This document shows, one piece after another, positions 53,119 to 62,622 of a stretch of 64,000 nt of DNA. This DNA comes from Rhodobacteraceae bacterium Alg231-04 (GTDB lineage: Bacteria; Pseudomonadota; Alphaproteobacteria; Rhodobacterales; Rhodobacteraceae): the NCBI GenBank assembly GCA_900143635.1, contig FREY01000001.1, positions 28,424-92,423 on the forward strand, given 5' to 3'. Positions within the stretch are counted from its first letter, which is position 1; each line of letters begins with the position of its first letter. The notes beneath the pieces were generated by a model. That model ran no database searches. It had not been told where the DNA came from and saw nothing but the letters and a program-made list of their open reading frames with translations. Both the position numbers and the translations under genes were made by a program.

Positions 53119-55341
53119 TTAGCCGATGATGCCGTTCAGCGCGGCACTGGGGCGCATCACGGCTGCGGTCTTGGCTGCATCGGTGCGGAAGTAACCGCCC
53201 AGATCCGCAGGCGCGCCTTGCACGGCGGCGATTTCGGCTAGGATCTGCTCTTCCTTGGCCGCCAGATCGGCTGCGATAGGTGCGAAATGCGCGGCCAGTT
53301 CAGCATCGTCACCCTGCGCGGCCAGTGCTTCGGCCCAGTAGCGGGCGAACCAGTAGTGGCTGTCGCGGTTGTCGGGCTGGCCAACTTTGCGCGAAGGCGA
53401 GCGGTTGTGATCCAGAATGCCCTGGGTCGCGGCCTCGGCTGCGGCGCCGATGACGCCTGCCTTGGCATTGCCCTTGCTGTCGGCCAGGAAGTTGAAGCTT
53501 TCGCCGAGGGCGCAGAATTCACCCATCGAGTCCCAGCGCAGGTGGTTTTCTTCAACCAGCTGCTGAACGTGCTTGGGAGCGGAACCGCCGGCGCCGGTTT
53601 CAAACAGACCGCCACCTTTCATCAGTTTCACGATCGACAGCATTTTGGCCGAGGTGCCCAGCTCCAGGATCGGGAACAGGTCGGTCAGGTAGTCACGCAG
53701 CACGTTGCCGGTGATGGCAATGCTGTCCTTGCCTGCGGTGATGGTTTTCAGCGACTGGGCGGTTGCTTCGCGCGGTGCCATGATCTGGAACTTGTCGGCA
53801 ACGCCGGCCGCTGCGAGGGCAGGGGTCACATAGGCGATCAGCTCGGCGTCGTGGGCGCGGTCTGCGTCCAGCCAGAAGATCGCTTCAGAGCCTGTCAGGC
53901 GCTGACGGTCGAGCGCCAGTTCGATCCAGTTTTCAATCGGTGCTTTCTTGGCCGTGCAGGAGCGCCAGATGTCACCGGTCTCAACGTCGTGGCTGTGCAG
54001 CGTCTCACCATTGGCCAGAACGATGCGGATGGTGCCATCTGCAGGGGCTTCGAATGTGGTCGGATGCGAGCCGTATTCTTCGGCCTTTTGCGCCATCAGG
54101 CCAACGTTGGCGACGGAACCGGCAGTGGTGACATCCAACGCGCCGTTGGCTTTGAAGAAGTTGATGCTCTCGTCATAGACAGTGGCATAGCAGCGGTCGG
54201 GGATGACGCAGTTGGTGTCACCCTTGTTGCCTGCCGCGTCCCAGCCTTTGCCGCCGGCGCGGATAACAGCCGGCATGGAGGCGTCGATGATGACGTCAGA
54301 GGGGACATGCAGGTTGGTGATGCCCTTGTCGCTGTCGACCATATACATGGCAGGACGGTCCGCAGTCAGTGCAGCAATATCGGCCTGAATGGCGGCGGCA
54401 TTGTCCAGACCGGCGATACGGTCCAGCACGTCGCCCATGCCCGAGTTCGGGTTCACACCGGCCGCTGCCAGATCATCAGCGTATTTGTCGAACACCGGCG
54501 CCAGCCATGCTTTGACCGCGTGGCCAAAGATGATCGGGTCAGAGACTTTCATCATGGTCGCTTTCATGTGAAGCGAGAACATGGTGCCGTCTTTTTTGGT
54601 GTCTTCAATGGCTTCGGCCAGGAAGGCACCCAGCGCTTTGGCAGACATGAAAGTGGCATCGGCGACGGTGCCGTCTTCCAGCGGGTAGCCGTCTTTCAGA
54701 ACGGAAACAGCGCCGTCTTTGCCGACAAATTCGATCTTCGCGTCACCGGCCTGTGCGGCGGTGATGGTGGCGGAGACTTCATTGGCGTAGAAATCATTGC
54801 CCGGCATGGACGACACTTTGGTCTTGCTGTCTGCGGACCATGCGCCCATCGAATGCGGGTTGTTCTGGGCGTAGTTCTTTACCGCGCGGGCGGCGCGGCG
54901 GTCAGAGTTGCCTTCGCGCAGAACCGGGTTCACGGCGGAGCCTTTGATGGCGTCATAGCGCGCGCGGGTTTCTTTTTCGGCGTCTGTGGTCGGCTCTTCC
55001 GGGTAATCCGGCAGCGCATAGCCTTTTTCCTGCAGCTCGGAGATGGCGGCGGTCAGCTGCGGTACCGAGGCCGAGATGTTCGGCAGTTTGATGACGTTGG
55101 CATCCGGGGTTTTCACCAGATCGCCAAGGATTGCCAGATCGTTGGACTGGCGCTGCTCTTCGGTCAGGCTTTCGGGAAATACCGACAGGATGCGACCTGC
55201 AAGAGAGATGTCGCGGGTGCCGACCGAAATGCCTGCGGCGCCGGCAAAGCTGCGCACGATCGGCAGCAGCGAGGCGCTGGCAAGTTCGGGAGCTTCGTCA
55301 ACGATGGTGTAAATGATATCGGGAGTGGAGGAGTCAGTCAT
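53119..55341 (-). CDS. icd: Monomeric NADP-dependent isocitrate dehydrogenase
   Basis: 740 residues from the ATG at 55341. The protein is the large, single-chain form (IDH type II). Characteristic stretches include [40 protein letters not shown] (isocitrate-binding Ser/Arg residues), [40 protein letters not shown] and [20 protein letters not shown]. It oxidatively decarboxylates isocitrate to 2-oxoglutarate in the cytosol. The gene is transcribed alone with its own terminator. Confidence 0.96.
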   Translation of the reverse strand: MTDSSTPDIIYTIVDEAPELASASLLPIVRSFAGAAGISVGTRDISLAGRILSVFPESLTEEQRQSNDLAILGDLVKTPDANVIKLPNISASVPQLTAAISELQEKGYALPDYPEEPTTDAEKETRARYDAIKGSAVNPVLREGNSDRRAARAVKNYAQNNPHSMGAWSADSKTKVSSMPGNDFYANEVSATITAAQAGDAKIEFVGKDGAVSVLKDGYPLEDGTVADATFMSAKALGAFLAEAIEDTKKDGTMFSLHMKATMMKVSDPIIFGHAVKAWLAPVFDKYADDLAAAGVNPNSGMGDVLDRIAGLDNAAAIQADIAALTADRPAMYMVDSDKGITNLHVPSDVIIDASMPAVIRAGGKGWDAAGNKGDTNCVIPDRCYATVYDESINFFKANGALDVTTAGSVANVGLMAQKAEEYGSHPTTFEAPADGTIRIVLANGETLHSHDVETGDIWRSCTAKKAPIENWIELALDRQRLTGSEAIFWLDADRAHDAELIAYVTPALAAAGVADKFQIMAPREATAQSLKTITAGKDSIAITGNVLRDYLTDLFPILELGTSAKMLSIVKLMKGGGLFETGAGGSAPKHVQQLVEENHLRWDSMGEFCALGESFNFLADSKGNAKAGVIGAAAEAATQGILDHNRSPSRKVGQPDNRDSHYWFARYWAEALAAQGDDAELAAHFAPIAADLAAKEEQILAEIAAVQGAPADLGGYFRTDAAKTAAVMRPSAALNGIIG

Positions 55342-55726
55342 GGTTCTGCCTCTGAAAACTGGTTGCGCTGCGGGCTCAGTATACCATTGCATACATAGGT
55401 ACAACCCTTCGCTTAGGGTGGCATCTGCGGCTTTTTATCCAGATGCGAAACGGACCAGGTGAACCCTGCGCGCACAAAAGCATGAGGCGGGGCAAAAGGC
55501 CAGTGTTCTGCCAGACTTTGCCAATGCAAAACCATACGGCAGCTTTTCACCCGCATAGCCCGGTCAGGGTCGCGTTCCGGGCGGCGTATGGGCGCCAGAT
55601 CGGAAGGGTTGCCAATTTGCGTCACCCGCAGGCGATGCCGGCTTGGGCGCTTGGGCTGCGTTGAACGGATCAGGGGCATATGCTCTAACCGGCGCAACGA
55701 TCAGGACAAAAGGCAAAAGGCGTTCC
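55342..55726. other. Intergenic region between icd and the YjbH remnant
   Basis: About 385 bp. The icd promoter and leader must lie in the first ~100 bp (ACCTATGTATGCAATGGTATAC, AT-rich on the minus strand). The rest has overlapping low-quality ORFs in both directions, none with family features. I see no RNA gene or clear operator. Confidence 0.35.
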
Positions 55727-56617
55727 GTGTATTTTCCGCATTTCCGTGGCCGTTTTTCGGTCCGTGTCCGGCTCGCGGCCTGCGGGCTTCTTTTGGCTGC
55801 GCCAATTGCGGCTGAAGATCGGGTCGGCACGCCGCGTCTTGACCCACCTGCGACGCCCAGTCTGAATACTTATGGCCTGCCGGGATTGGTCGACATGCCG
55901 ACCGCCGAGGCGATGCCAAACGGGCAGATTGCCACTTCGGTTTCTTATTTCGGCGGTATCTCCCGCTATACGCTCAGCTTTCAGGCCGCGCCCTGGCTCA
56001 GCGCCAGTTTTCGCTACAGCGGGCTGAAAACCCAAGGGGCCGAGCTTTATGGCTTTGAGACCTACTGGGATCGTAACTTTGATGTGCGTTTCCGCCTGAT
56101 GCAGGAGACGCGTAATCGCCCGGCGTTGACATTGGGGCTGCAGGATTTTGCCGGTACTGGCGTTAATGCGGCTGAATACATCGTCGCGACCAAAGGCTTT
56201 GACACGCCGCCGTTGTCCCCTGGAAAACTGCCGGGTCGGCTGAAGCTGACGGCGGGCCTAGGCTGGGGGCGTCTTGGCAGCTATGGCAGCATGAGCGGGG
56301 CGGGCACGCGCCCGGGCTATGGCAATAGCAACGGTGGCGAACTGTCTTACGATCAATGGTTCCGCGGCGATTTTGCCCCCTTTGCCGGTGTCGAATGGCA
56401 GCTGGATGATCGCTGGAGCGTTAAGGCGGAGTACTCCTCTGACGCCTATGATCTGGAAACCGGACCGTCAGATGTACTGGAACATAAATCGCCGGTGAAC
56501 ATTGGTACGGAATACCAGTGGACACCCCGCACCCGTTTGGGCGCCTATTACCTATATGGGTCCGAAATCGGGGTGAGCGCACAAATCCAATTGAACCCGT
56601 TGAGCCTCCCCCTTTGA
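55727..56617 (+). pseudogene. YjbH-type outer-membrane protein, truncated by IS insertion
   Basis: From the GTG at 55727 (AAAAGG upstream) about 291 native residues are read before the IS end at 56601; the last six codons and stop come from the IS. A signal peptide (VRLAACGLLLAAPIAAEDRV) is followed by NTYGLPGLVDMPTAEAMPNG and VSYFGGISRYTLSFQAAPWL, the N-terminal signature of YjbH-domain outer-membrane proteins linked to exopolysaccharide. Full-length members have about 650-750 residues; only the first part is left. No continuation exists right of the IS. An earlier ATG at 55643 is less likely, since it would place 28 extra residues ahead of the signal peptide. Confidence 0.8.
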
Positions 56618-56625
56618 AATGGTCC
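56601..56625 (+). repeat. Left terminal inverted repeat of the IS
   Basis: TGAGCC at 56601 begins the repeat; it matches the right end through GGTCC with three substitutions and one extra base. It overlaps the end of the YjbH reading frame, giving it a new stop. Confidence 0.85.
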
Positions 56626-56657
56626 GCCCCTATGTTTAGGAAAGCGGAGGACCATAG

Positions 56658-56936
56658 ATGGCCACAAAGAGACCGAAGCCAGAAGAGATTGTCGTGAAGT
56701 TACGGCAGGTTGAAGTTCTGATGGGGCAAGGCATGCCCCGGATTGACGCAATCAGACAGATCGGCGTGACCGAACAAACTTATTACCGCTGGAAGAAGAA
56801 GTACGGCGGAATGGGCACAGAGCAGCTTAAGGAACTGAAGCGGCTCCAGAAGGAGAACGAGCGCCTGCGCAGGGCGGTATCAGACCTGACGCTGGACAAA
56901 TTGATCCTGTCCGAGGCCGCAAAGGGAAACTTCTAA
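56658..56936 (+). CDS. IS3-family transposase OrfA
   Basis: 92 residues. A helix-turn-helix ([20 protein letters not shown]) is followed by a Leu/Ile-rich coiled coil ([20 protein letters not shown]) that mediates multimerisation. The protein binds the IS ends and is normally fused to OrfB by a -1 frameshift near its 3' end. OrfB frame is open across the OrfA stop, consistent with this. Confidence 0.92.
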   Translation: MATKRPKPEEIVVKLRQVEVLMGQGMPRIDAIRQIGVTEQTYYRWKKKYGGMGTEQLKELKRLQKENERLRRAVSDLTLDKLILSEAAKGNF

Positions 56937-56968
56937 GCCCCTCGCGCCGCCGTGCCTGCATCGACCAC

Positions 56969-57784
56969 GTGCGCAGTCAGATGAAGGTTTCTGAGCGTCG
57001 TGTTTGCCGCGTTTTGGGCCAGCATCGGTCCACACAGCGGCGGGTGCCAAAGGGGCGAGTAGACGAAGACCGCCTGGTTGCAGACATGATTGAACTGACA
57101 CGTCAGTATGGCCGATATGGCTACCGTCGGATTGCTGCTCTGCTGAGGGAAGTAGGCTGGCAGGTGAACGATAAACGTGTCGAACGTCTATGGCGGCGAG
57201 AGGGGCTAAAGGTTCCAATGAAGCAACCCAAGAAGGGACGGCTCTGGCTCAACGACGGATCATGTGTCCGGCTGCGGCCAGAGTATCGCAATCACGTTTG
57301 GTCATATGATTTCGTGCATCACCGGACAGACGATGGCAGGGCATTCAGGACACTGAACATACTGGACGAATACAGCCGCGAATGCCTGGCAATCAGGGTA
57401 AAGCGAAAGCTGAACTCGACCGAGGTTATCGATGCGCTGACGGATCTGTTCATCTTGCGAGGTGTGCCTGCTTACATCCGATCAGACAATGGCCCTGAGT
57501 TCATCGCGGGGGCCGTCAGAGATTGGATCAAAACCGTCGGTGCCCAGACGGCCTACATAGAGCCAGGCTCGCCTTGGGAGAACGGGTACTGCGAAAGCTT
57601 TAACGGGCGGATGCGCGACGAATTGCTGAATGGAGAAATCTTCTACTCGCTGCGTGAGGCGCAAATTATCATCGAAAGCTGGAGGAAACACTACAACACC
57701 AAACGACCCCACAGTGCTCTGGGCTACCGCCCACCGGCCCCAGAAACCATCGTCCCGATGGACCAAAGGCCAACCATGCACTAA
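56969..57784 (+). CDS. IS3-family transposase OrfB (DDE integrase domain)
   Basis: 271 residues as drawn from a GTG; the same frame is open further upstream beneath orfA, so the natural product is an OrfAB fusion made by frameshift. ACIDHV and [18 protein letters not shown] give the N-terminal HTH_21 region. The rve integrase core has the catalytic triad: Asp in VWSYDFVHH, Asp in [11 protein letters not shown] and Glu in [19 protein letters not shown]. Intact, with no stop or frameshift. Confidence 0.93.
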   Translation: MRSQMKVSERRVCRVLGQHRSTQRRVPKGRVDEDRLVADMIELTRQYGRYGYRRIAALLREVGWQVNDKRVERLWRREGLKVPMKQPKKGRLWLNDGSCVRLRPEYRNHVWSYDFVHHRTDDGRAFRTLNILDEYSRECLAIRVKRKLNSTEVIDALTDLFILRGVPAYIRSDNGPEFIAGAVRDWIKTVGAQTAYIEPGSPWENGYCESFNGRMRDELLNGEIFYSLREAQIIIESWRKHYNTKRPHSALGYRPPAPETIVPMDQRPTMH

Positions 57785-57794
57785 CTTTGAATTT

Positions 57795-57818
57795 GGACCA
57801 CTCAAATGGGGCGGCTCA
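57795..57818 (-). repeat. Right terminal inverted repeat of the IS
   Basis: The segment GGACCACTCAAATGGGGCGG followed by CTCA, when read in reverse complement, begins TGAGCCGCCCC and aligns with the left end. It starts 10 bp after the orfB stop. Confidence 0.85.
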
Positions 57819-57941
57819 ATCGTCGTCTCACGGCATCATATTTTGACCAGTTCATTAGAAATTCGTTTGCTTTAATTAGGGTCATGCTTCTGTTCTGATT
57901 GACGAGTAGACATTGTCGGCACGTCTTGCGTTAACCTGCTA

Positions 57942-60401
57942 TTACTGAGGTAAATACCTTTCTGACCAGCTCGTTCCCGCTGCCCCGGTTATGATCATTT
58001 GTTCGATTTGAACGGGATCATATCCGAGCCGCTCCAGGATCAGATGCGTGTGGTCACCATATTTTGGCATTGGTCCAGGGATGATTATCTTGCCATTGGC
58101 TGGACGCACCGCGTTCGGGGCCACAAGATCACACCATCGCCCCATCGGATGCAGATCATGACGTATGACGCGGAGAGTATCGTTCGTTAGATCGACCCTG
58201 CTCTCACTTTCCAATTGAAGCGCTCTGTCGCGCGTTTCATGCAGTGACGCCAAGGGAACCACTGTAGTGCTGCCCTCAAATACCTTCTGCCAGTGCGACA
58301 TAGGCTTGCGGATAAAGCGTTCCGCTAGCGTCGCCTGCATCTGATCATCTGACAGATCCGCCAGATCCGCCAGATCCTGTACTTGCGCCAATGCTGCCCG
58401 TCCAGTGATCGGTGCGGCAAAGAACATCCACCGATCGGCGGCCTGATAGCAGTGATAGAACGGTCCTGCCCCCAAAACCTCGCGACCCGATGGTTCATCG
58501 AAGGGCGCACGTCCGTTATAGTCGTACATAAACTGCGCTTGAATAAGGTTACCCGCAGCCGCCAATGAAGCCCGTGCGATGCCGCCTTCATCCGTTTCAC
58601 GCAGCCGAAGCAATGCCCCTCCAAGAGCAACACAGGCACAAAATCCAGTCAGAACGTCAATGGTGCCAAAATGAGCGTGCTCCTCTGGAGTCTCCATGCC
58701 TCCACCAAACCGAAGCATGACACCTGTGGCGGCCTGGGCCAGATCATCATAGCCCAAATGGTCAGATTTCGGCCCACGCATCGGCCCGCCAAAAGCATCA
58801 AGCTGCACTAAGATCAACGCGGGGTTGATTGCAGTCAGGCGCTCTGGCGCAAGGCCCAGATTATCGCGCTGCTCGTCGGTGCCATTCATTGTGATGATAT
58901 CGGCCTCAGCAATCAGCTTGGAGAGCACGTCTTGCCCGTCGCTGCTGCGCAGGTTCAGCAGGATGCTTTCCTTGCCACGCTGTGCTTGGATACCAAAGAC
59001 AACCGTGTTCCACGGATCAACCGACGGTTCGACAGGTTGGACCAATGTGACCTCGGCCCCAAACCGTGCCAAGGTTGATCCGATAGTCGGGCCCGCTATC
59101 ACATTGGTCAGATCCAGAACCTTGAGCCCATCCAACCAGCCACCTCTTCCGGTTACACCACCCGCACGCGGAGTATCCTGCAGCAGTATCTCAAGATCGG
59201 CCGCCTTTGGCCCGGTTTTCACGGTCGCGCCAGTGTCGCTCGACAACCAGGCCACATTGCCCATCTGTCGCATCTCACCATGCCTCTCATCCTTGACCTG
59301 CAACACCAGCCCCGAAGCCAGCGCATGGGGGTCGGCCAACCATTCCTTAGTGGAACGCTGCGCCGTGGCCGGTGCTTTGGCAGCTCCGAAAAGCGCTTCC
59401 CATTCATGCGAAGGACGCGTCAAAAACGCCGACTTCATCGCTGCAGACACGCGTGTGCGATCCGATACTCCAACCGGATAGTTGCGCATGGACCATTCGG
59501 CGGGCCAGTCTTTGGTGTCCAGATAGGCCGAAAAATCCGGCAGCTCATCGGCCAGTTCCTTGAGCTCCAGCACTTCAAGCACGCGACGCGGGTGAGTGGC
59601 GACCGATCCTGACACCACATAGAAACCGCGCCCATCGGCGCAAGTGTAGGTACGATAGAACGGGTCTAGAAACTCGGACAGTTCCTCGAATTTGAGGTTC
59701 ATCGGTAGGCCTTGAGCAGCGCGCCGATCCAGCTCGACCTCACGTGGGGATTTGTAGCGCTCAGGATAGTCTTCAATTTCCTCGCAATTGTAGACAAGTC
59801 CCTCCAGCAGGGCGGCTGCCAGCGGCACCTCAATATGGTCGCCGCCGTTGCGATCACGCGCATTCAAGGCAAAGAGTACCGACATTGCCCCAAAGCTTGC
59901 TCCGTAGGCCGAGGCCAGCGTCAATGGCGTGAAGGAAGGATTGACCCCCATCAAACGCCGATTTAGCCCCATATCGGTAAACTGCCCGGTATAGGCCGCG
60001 ATCACCGCTTCCCACGCGGGCAAATCAGCAAGTGTGGGGTCGGTTGACGCGAAGCCGGGCATCGACAGATACACCAGTTGATTATTGGCCGCGCGCAACA
60101 CGTCAGGTCCCAATCCCAGACGTTCCATAACGCCGGGGCGAAAGTTCTCGATCACAACGTCAGCGCGTTTGGCCAGTTCAATCGCAACATTACGACCTTC
60201 GGTGGATTTGAGATCTAGCGTTAGGGCGCTTTTGCCCCGAGACAGCATATCGAATGCTGGATCGTCAAAAGCCGGACCGCTTGGTGGGTCAATACGAATG
60301 ACTTCGGCACCCATATCGGCCAGCATCATGCCCACAAGCGGAGCGGCAAGGTATTGCCCGAAATCAAGGACACGAATATGGGCAAGAGGACGTTGAGGCA
60401 T
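57942..60401 (-). CDS. Tandem family III CoA-transferase-like protein
   Basis: 819 residues, about twice the usual ~400, composed of two CaiB/BaiF-type domains. Domain 1 (about 1-400) has VLDFGQYLAAPLVGMMLADM, GAEVIRIDPPSGPAF and SRGKSALTLDLKSTEGRNVA. Domain 2 (about 420-810) has GLKVLDLTNVIAGPTIGSTL, RFGAEVTLVQPVEPSVD and QRGKESILLNLRSSDGQDVL. In family members a catalytic Asp lies in the helix after the G-Q-x-V-x motif; here that helix reads VPLAAALLEGL in domain 1 and ASLAAAGNLIQ in domain 2, with Ala at the expected position by my alignment. A DNA 9-bp repeat encodes ADLADLADL near residue 690. Divergent LysR upstream. Confidence 0.85.
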   Translation of the reverse strand: MPQRPLAHIRVLDFGQYLAAPLVGMMLADMGAEVIRIDPPSGPAFDDPAFDMLSRGKSALTLDLKSTEGRNVAIELAKRADVVIENFRPGVMERLGLGPDVLRAANNQLVYLSMPGFASTDPTLADLPAWEAVIAAYTGQFTDMGLNRRLMGVNPSFTPLTLASAYGASFGAMSVLFALNARDRNGGDHIEVPLAAALLEGLVYNCEEIEDYPERYKSPREVELDRRAAQGLPMNLKFEELSEFLDPFYRTYTCADGRGFYVVSGSVATHPRRVLEVLELKELADELPDFSAYLDTKDWPAEWSMRNYPVGVSDRTRVSAAMKSAFLTRPSHEWEALFGAAKAPATAQRSTKEWLADPHALASGLVLQVKDERHGEMRQMGNVAWLSSDTGATVKTGPKAADLEILLQDTPRAGGVTGRGGWLDGLKVLDLTNVIAGPTIGSTLARFGAEVTLVQPVEPSVDPWNTVVFGIQAQRGKESILLNLRSSDGQDVLSKLIAEADIITMNGTDEQRDNLGLAPERLTAINPALILVQLDAFGGPMRGPKSDHLGYDDLAQAATGVMLRFGGGMETPEEHAHFGTIDVLTGFCACVALGGALLRLRETDEGGIARASLAAAGNLIQAQFMYDYNGRAPFDEPSGREVLGAGPFYHCYQAADRWMFFAAPITGRAALAQVQDLADLADLSDDQMQATLAERFIRKPMSHWQKVFEGSTTVVPLASLHETRDRALQLESESRVDLTNDTLRVIRHDLHPMGRWCDLVAPNAVRPANGKIIIPGPMPKYGDHTHLILERLGYDPVQIEQMIITGAAGTSWSERYLPQ
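58353..58377. repeat. 9-bp tandem repeat inside the CoA-transferase gene
   Basis: CAGATCCGC is present as two full copies plus seven bases of a third. It stays in frame and adds Ala-Asp-Leu repeats to the protein. Likely replication-slippage origin. Confidence 0.8.
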
Positions 60402-60488
60402 GTCAGAGCAACCCTAATATTTTTGGATGGGCAGTTAATGTTTGCAAATTCTACGTTGCAACCTTTCGCTTTGACACTGGTCTAAAGC

Positions 60489-60533
60489 TGATCCGCCCCC
60501 TAATAATAAGTTATGGAAAAATTGATCCGCCCC
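60489..60533 (+). repeat. 11-bp direct repeat at the LysR start
   Basis: TGATCCGCCCC occurs at 60489-60499 and again at 60523-60533, 34 bp apart, the second copy within the first codons of the LysR gene. It could be a direct-repeat operator or a duplication trace. Confidence 0.5.
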
Positions 60534-61424
60534 ACCTGTGGTTCATTGAATGCTCTGCTTGTGTTCGAAGTGGCGGTCCGCCATTCCAACCTGTCGCGCG
60601 CAGCAATAGAGCTGGGGATGAGCCAGCCCGCAGTGTCACGCCACATTACGACGCTGGAAGAACGATTGGGCCAATCTCTATTTGAGCGAAACAACAATCA
60701 GATCACAGCCACCACAAATGCAACCCGCTTGGCCGAGGCCGTTGCGCTGGGGTTTGGGCACGTCGATCAGATCTGGGCCGAGATATCAGCCCCGCCGGAT
60801 CGGCAGGAAGTGACCTTGGCCTGTACCTTTGGGTTTGCCGACCAATGGCTTATGCCGCGCTTTTCCAGTTTGCGACAACACCTAGGTGACGGGCGGGTGC
60901 GGGTCGTCACCACTGATCAGCTTGGCGATATTGATCTCAGTAGGTTGGACGCCGCTGTCGTGTGGGACCCTTCACAGGCACCCAATCGCCCTTATATTCC
61001 CCTTATCCCGTCCGAGATCTTTCCCATCTGCAGCCCGGAATTCTTAAATAATCATCCCGAAACACGGAGTAATATTTCCAATCTAGATCCAACTTTGTTC
61101 TTACATTTCGACATCGGCCAGTCTGGCTTTATGACTTGGGACAAATGGTTTGCAAAAGCCGGATTGCGTCGCCCAGACTTTGGGCGGCCTACCGCCTTTG
61201 ATGCATACCCTTTCCTGTTGCAGTCAGTTCGACGCGGAGAAGGGATTGGCTTGGGGTGGCGCGGTCTGATCGACAAATCTCTTAAAACCGGCGATGTGCT
61301 TCGCCTTGATCCCACCGTTTCGGATCGTGACGTATCGTATTTTTTGCAGCACAGACCTGTCCGAAGTGAAAGCGGCGTTCTTGGTCGAATGTTGAGCTGG
61401 TTTGAGAGTGCGGTATCTGAGTAG
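60513..61424 (+). CDS. LysR-type transcriptional regulator
   Basis: 303 residues. The HTH is LNALLVFEVAVRHSNLSRAA followed by ELGMSQPAVSRHITTLEERL and GQSLFERNNN. The effector domain starts near 90 (TLACTFGFADQWLMPRFSSL), with DIDLSRLDAAVVWDP and a GEGIGLGWRGLIDKSLKTGD segment typical of the GcvA-like group. It is divergent from the double CoA-transferase gene across 111 bp and probably controls it. The ribosome site is poor (AATAAGTT). An 11-bp direct repeat overlaps its start. Confidence 0.88.
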   Translation: MEKLIRPTCGSLNALLVFEVAVRHSNLSRAAIELGMSQPAVSRHITTLEERLGQSLFERNNNQITATTNATRLAEAVALGFGHVDQIWAEISAPPDRQEVTLACTFGFADQWLMPRFSSLRQHLGDGRVRVVTTDQLGDIDLSRLDAAVVWDPSQAPNRPYIPLIPSEIFPICSPEFLNNHPETRSNISNLDPTLFLHFDIGQSGFMTWDKWFAKAGLRRPDFGRPTAFDAYPFLLQSVRRGEGIGLGWRGLIDKSLKTGDVLRLDPTVSDRDVSYFLQHRPVRSESGVLGRMLSWFESAVSE

Positions 61425-61976
61425 TACGTTCGCGAAGGACAACGGCGCCACCGAAAACGGGCGACAAAAGGGGAGTTGGTAGTCTGCTTTCGCCAACTTC
61501 GAGTCCCTGCGAAGTGTCTGCTCTTGTTAGGGAGCAGTCGATGAACAGATCGCAGCAAAGGACCGCTTTGTCCGCACAACCTCCGTTGGCCGGGCCTTTG
61601 CTGGACAAGCAGGCCAATGTCCGCTGTGAGCCCTTCACAGTCGTTCCTTTACCTGTAGATTCTGCAGCTGCATTCGGCAGCTGCCAGCCCAAACTTGCCG
61701 CTCAGTTGAGACTCACAGCCCTAAATGCTGCGCGTGCGAAGCTCGCCAACATTGTCGATGAAAGCGGACCTTCAACCAAGCACGAGCGCTTTTGCTGATG
61801 CCGCAGCCGCACCTGAGGCAGCAATGCGCAGGTAGCGACATTTGCAAAGTCGGCCGTTTGACGCAACCAGCCGAGGATTTCTGCTGCGGCGCAGCCCGCG
61901 GTTCCGGCCATTCGCTGCGACCGCAAGGTTCCAGAGCCGGTGAACTTACACAGTGCGGACAACGTTGCCGTTCATT
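61425..61976. other. Gene-poor region with a dispersed repeat copy
   Basis: About 550 bp. Around 61555-61633 lies a copy, in reverse orientation, of the repeat found at 63022-63122 (roughly 80 per cent identical over about 50 bp by eye). The remainder (61640-61965) has Cys/Ala-rich low-quality ORFs only, e.g. a leftward 86-codon frame at 61702-61962 with no family features. It resembles eroded repeat DNA between accessory genes. Confidence 0.5.
61555..61633 (-). repeat. Dispersed repeat, copy A
   Basis: On the minus strand the segment starts GGGCTCACAGCGGACATTGG and includes TGTCCAG and AAAGGCCCG, matching copy B at most positions (about 42 of 51 in the best part). The outer limit is approximate. 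Confidence 0.6.
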
Positions 61977-62195
61977 TTATCCGCAACAGCGATCACCCAA
62001 CTGAATGGGCGGGCAAGGCACTGTGGCATATGAGCAGTAGACGCAGCAGTCGCCCTCCAACGGTTTCAGTACCGCGCTGCACGACTTGCATTCATAGAAC
62101 CACTGGCAAGAGTCAGTGGGCATTTCCTCGGTTTCGCTGTGCCCACACTTCGGGCATGTCAATGTGCTTTCAAGTACCACGGTTTGCTCAGTCAT
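61977..62195 (-). CDS. Cys-rich GDCCVxCSY protein associated with mercury genes
   Basis: 72 residues with 11 Cys. A zinc-ribbon-like N-terminus (TCPKCGHSETEEMPTDSCQW, ECKSC) is followed by EGDCCVYCSYATVPCPPIQL and a final DRCCG. The GDCCVxCSYxTxxCPPxQ motif marks a small protein often encoded in alphaproteobacterial mer loci. It may chelate or pass on Hg(II); its biochemical role is not established to my knowledge. The start lies 4 bp after the merT stop, so one transcript. Confidence 0.82.
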   Translation of the reverse strand: MTEQTVVLESTLTCPKCGHSETEEMPTDSCQWFYECKSCSAVLKPLEGDCCVYCSYATVPCPPIQLGDRCCG

Positions 62196-62199
62196 CGTC

Positions 62200-62523
62200 T
62201 CACATCTGCATAATTAGGTAATCGTTGATTCGGGCCTCGTTGAACACGATAACCCATGCCAAACCAGTCATTGCGGTACTTCCGACAAGCCACCATTTCA
62301 GCCGCGTCATTGATCCGCGTCGGTGAGATATCAACCACGACACCGCAACTAGAGCTGTTGAGATTGCCAGAACGTAGAAGCTTGCTGCCGCAATTTTTCC
62401 AAATATTGCCAGCCAGCTACCGCCCAGCCCCAACAGCATCATCGCCATGGGCAAAACACAACAGGCCGCCACACCAAGGGCGGATAGCGATCCTAAGTAG
62501 CTGAGGCTAAGATATTTTTGCAT
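62200..62523 (-). CDS. merT: Mercuric transport protein MerT-type
   Basis: 107 residues with three membrane helices (about 12-35, 44-64, 78-98). The vicinal Cys21-Cys22 in LGVAACCVLPMAMMLLGLGG is the Hg(II) entry site of MerT. The second Cys pair found in the cytoplasmic loop of Tn501/Tn21 MerT is absent, and no MerP-like domain is fused, so this is a minimal form. It brings Hg(II) into the cytosol. First gene of a leftward two-gene unit with a MerR-type promoter. Confidence 0.85.
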   Translation of the reverse strand: MQKYLSLSYLGSLSALGVAACCVLPMAMMLLGLGGSWLAIFGKIAAASFYVLAISTALVAVSWLISHRRGSMTRLKWWLVGSTAMTGLAWVIVFNEARINDYLIMQM

Positions 62524-62576
62524 TCGGCTCCTCCGATGGTCGCTGCGGCACGGCGTTGCTGCAATTACCGTTGAGA

Positions 62577-62607
62577 CGTATAACTCCTGTAGCCACTACA
62601 GGATCAA
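62577..62607 (-). promoter_or_regulatory. MerR-controlled merT promoter with 19-bp spacer
   Basis: The perfect dyad TCCTGTAG-CCA-CTACAGGA spans 62585-62603. On the minus strand it lies between TTGATC (-35, 62602-62607) and TATACG (-10, 62577-62582), spacing 19 bp, the elongated spacer typical of MerR-family promoters that are activated by DNA untwisting. An alternative -10, TTATAC, would give 18. Confidence 0.75.
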
Positions 62608-62622
62608 GAAGGAAACCTTCAC

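Larger units (their letters stand above)
56601..57818 (+). mobile_element. IS3-family insertion sequence (IS407-like group)
   Basis: 1218 bp bounded by imperfect inverted repeats: TGAGCCTCCCCCTTTGA at the left and, on the opposite strand, TGAGCCGCCCCATTTGA at the right. It contains orfA and orfB in the -1 relation usual for IS3 elements. The protein types (GLAS-rich OrfA with a Leu zipper, OrfB with DDE) and end sequence point to the IS407 group. Both reading frames look intact, so the element may be active. Flanking bases are CCGT on the left and ATCG on the right, so no 4-bp target duplication is seen. Confidence 0.9.

Noticed and set aside
53287..55398. Rightward 703-codon ORF opposite icd
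   Set aside because: Antisense to a complete monomeric isocitrate dehydrogenase; no family features.
61702..61962. 86-codon leftward ORF between LysR and the mer genes
   Set aside because: Low-complexity translation without motif; region looks like eroded repeat DNA.
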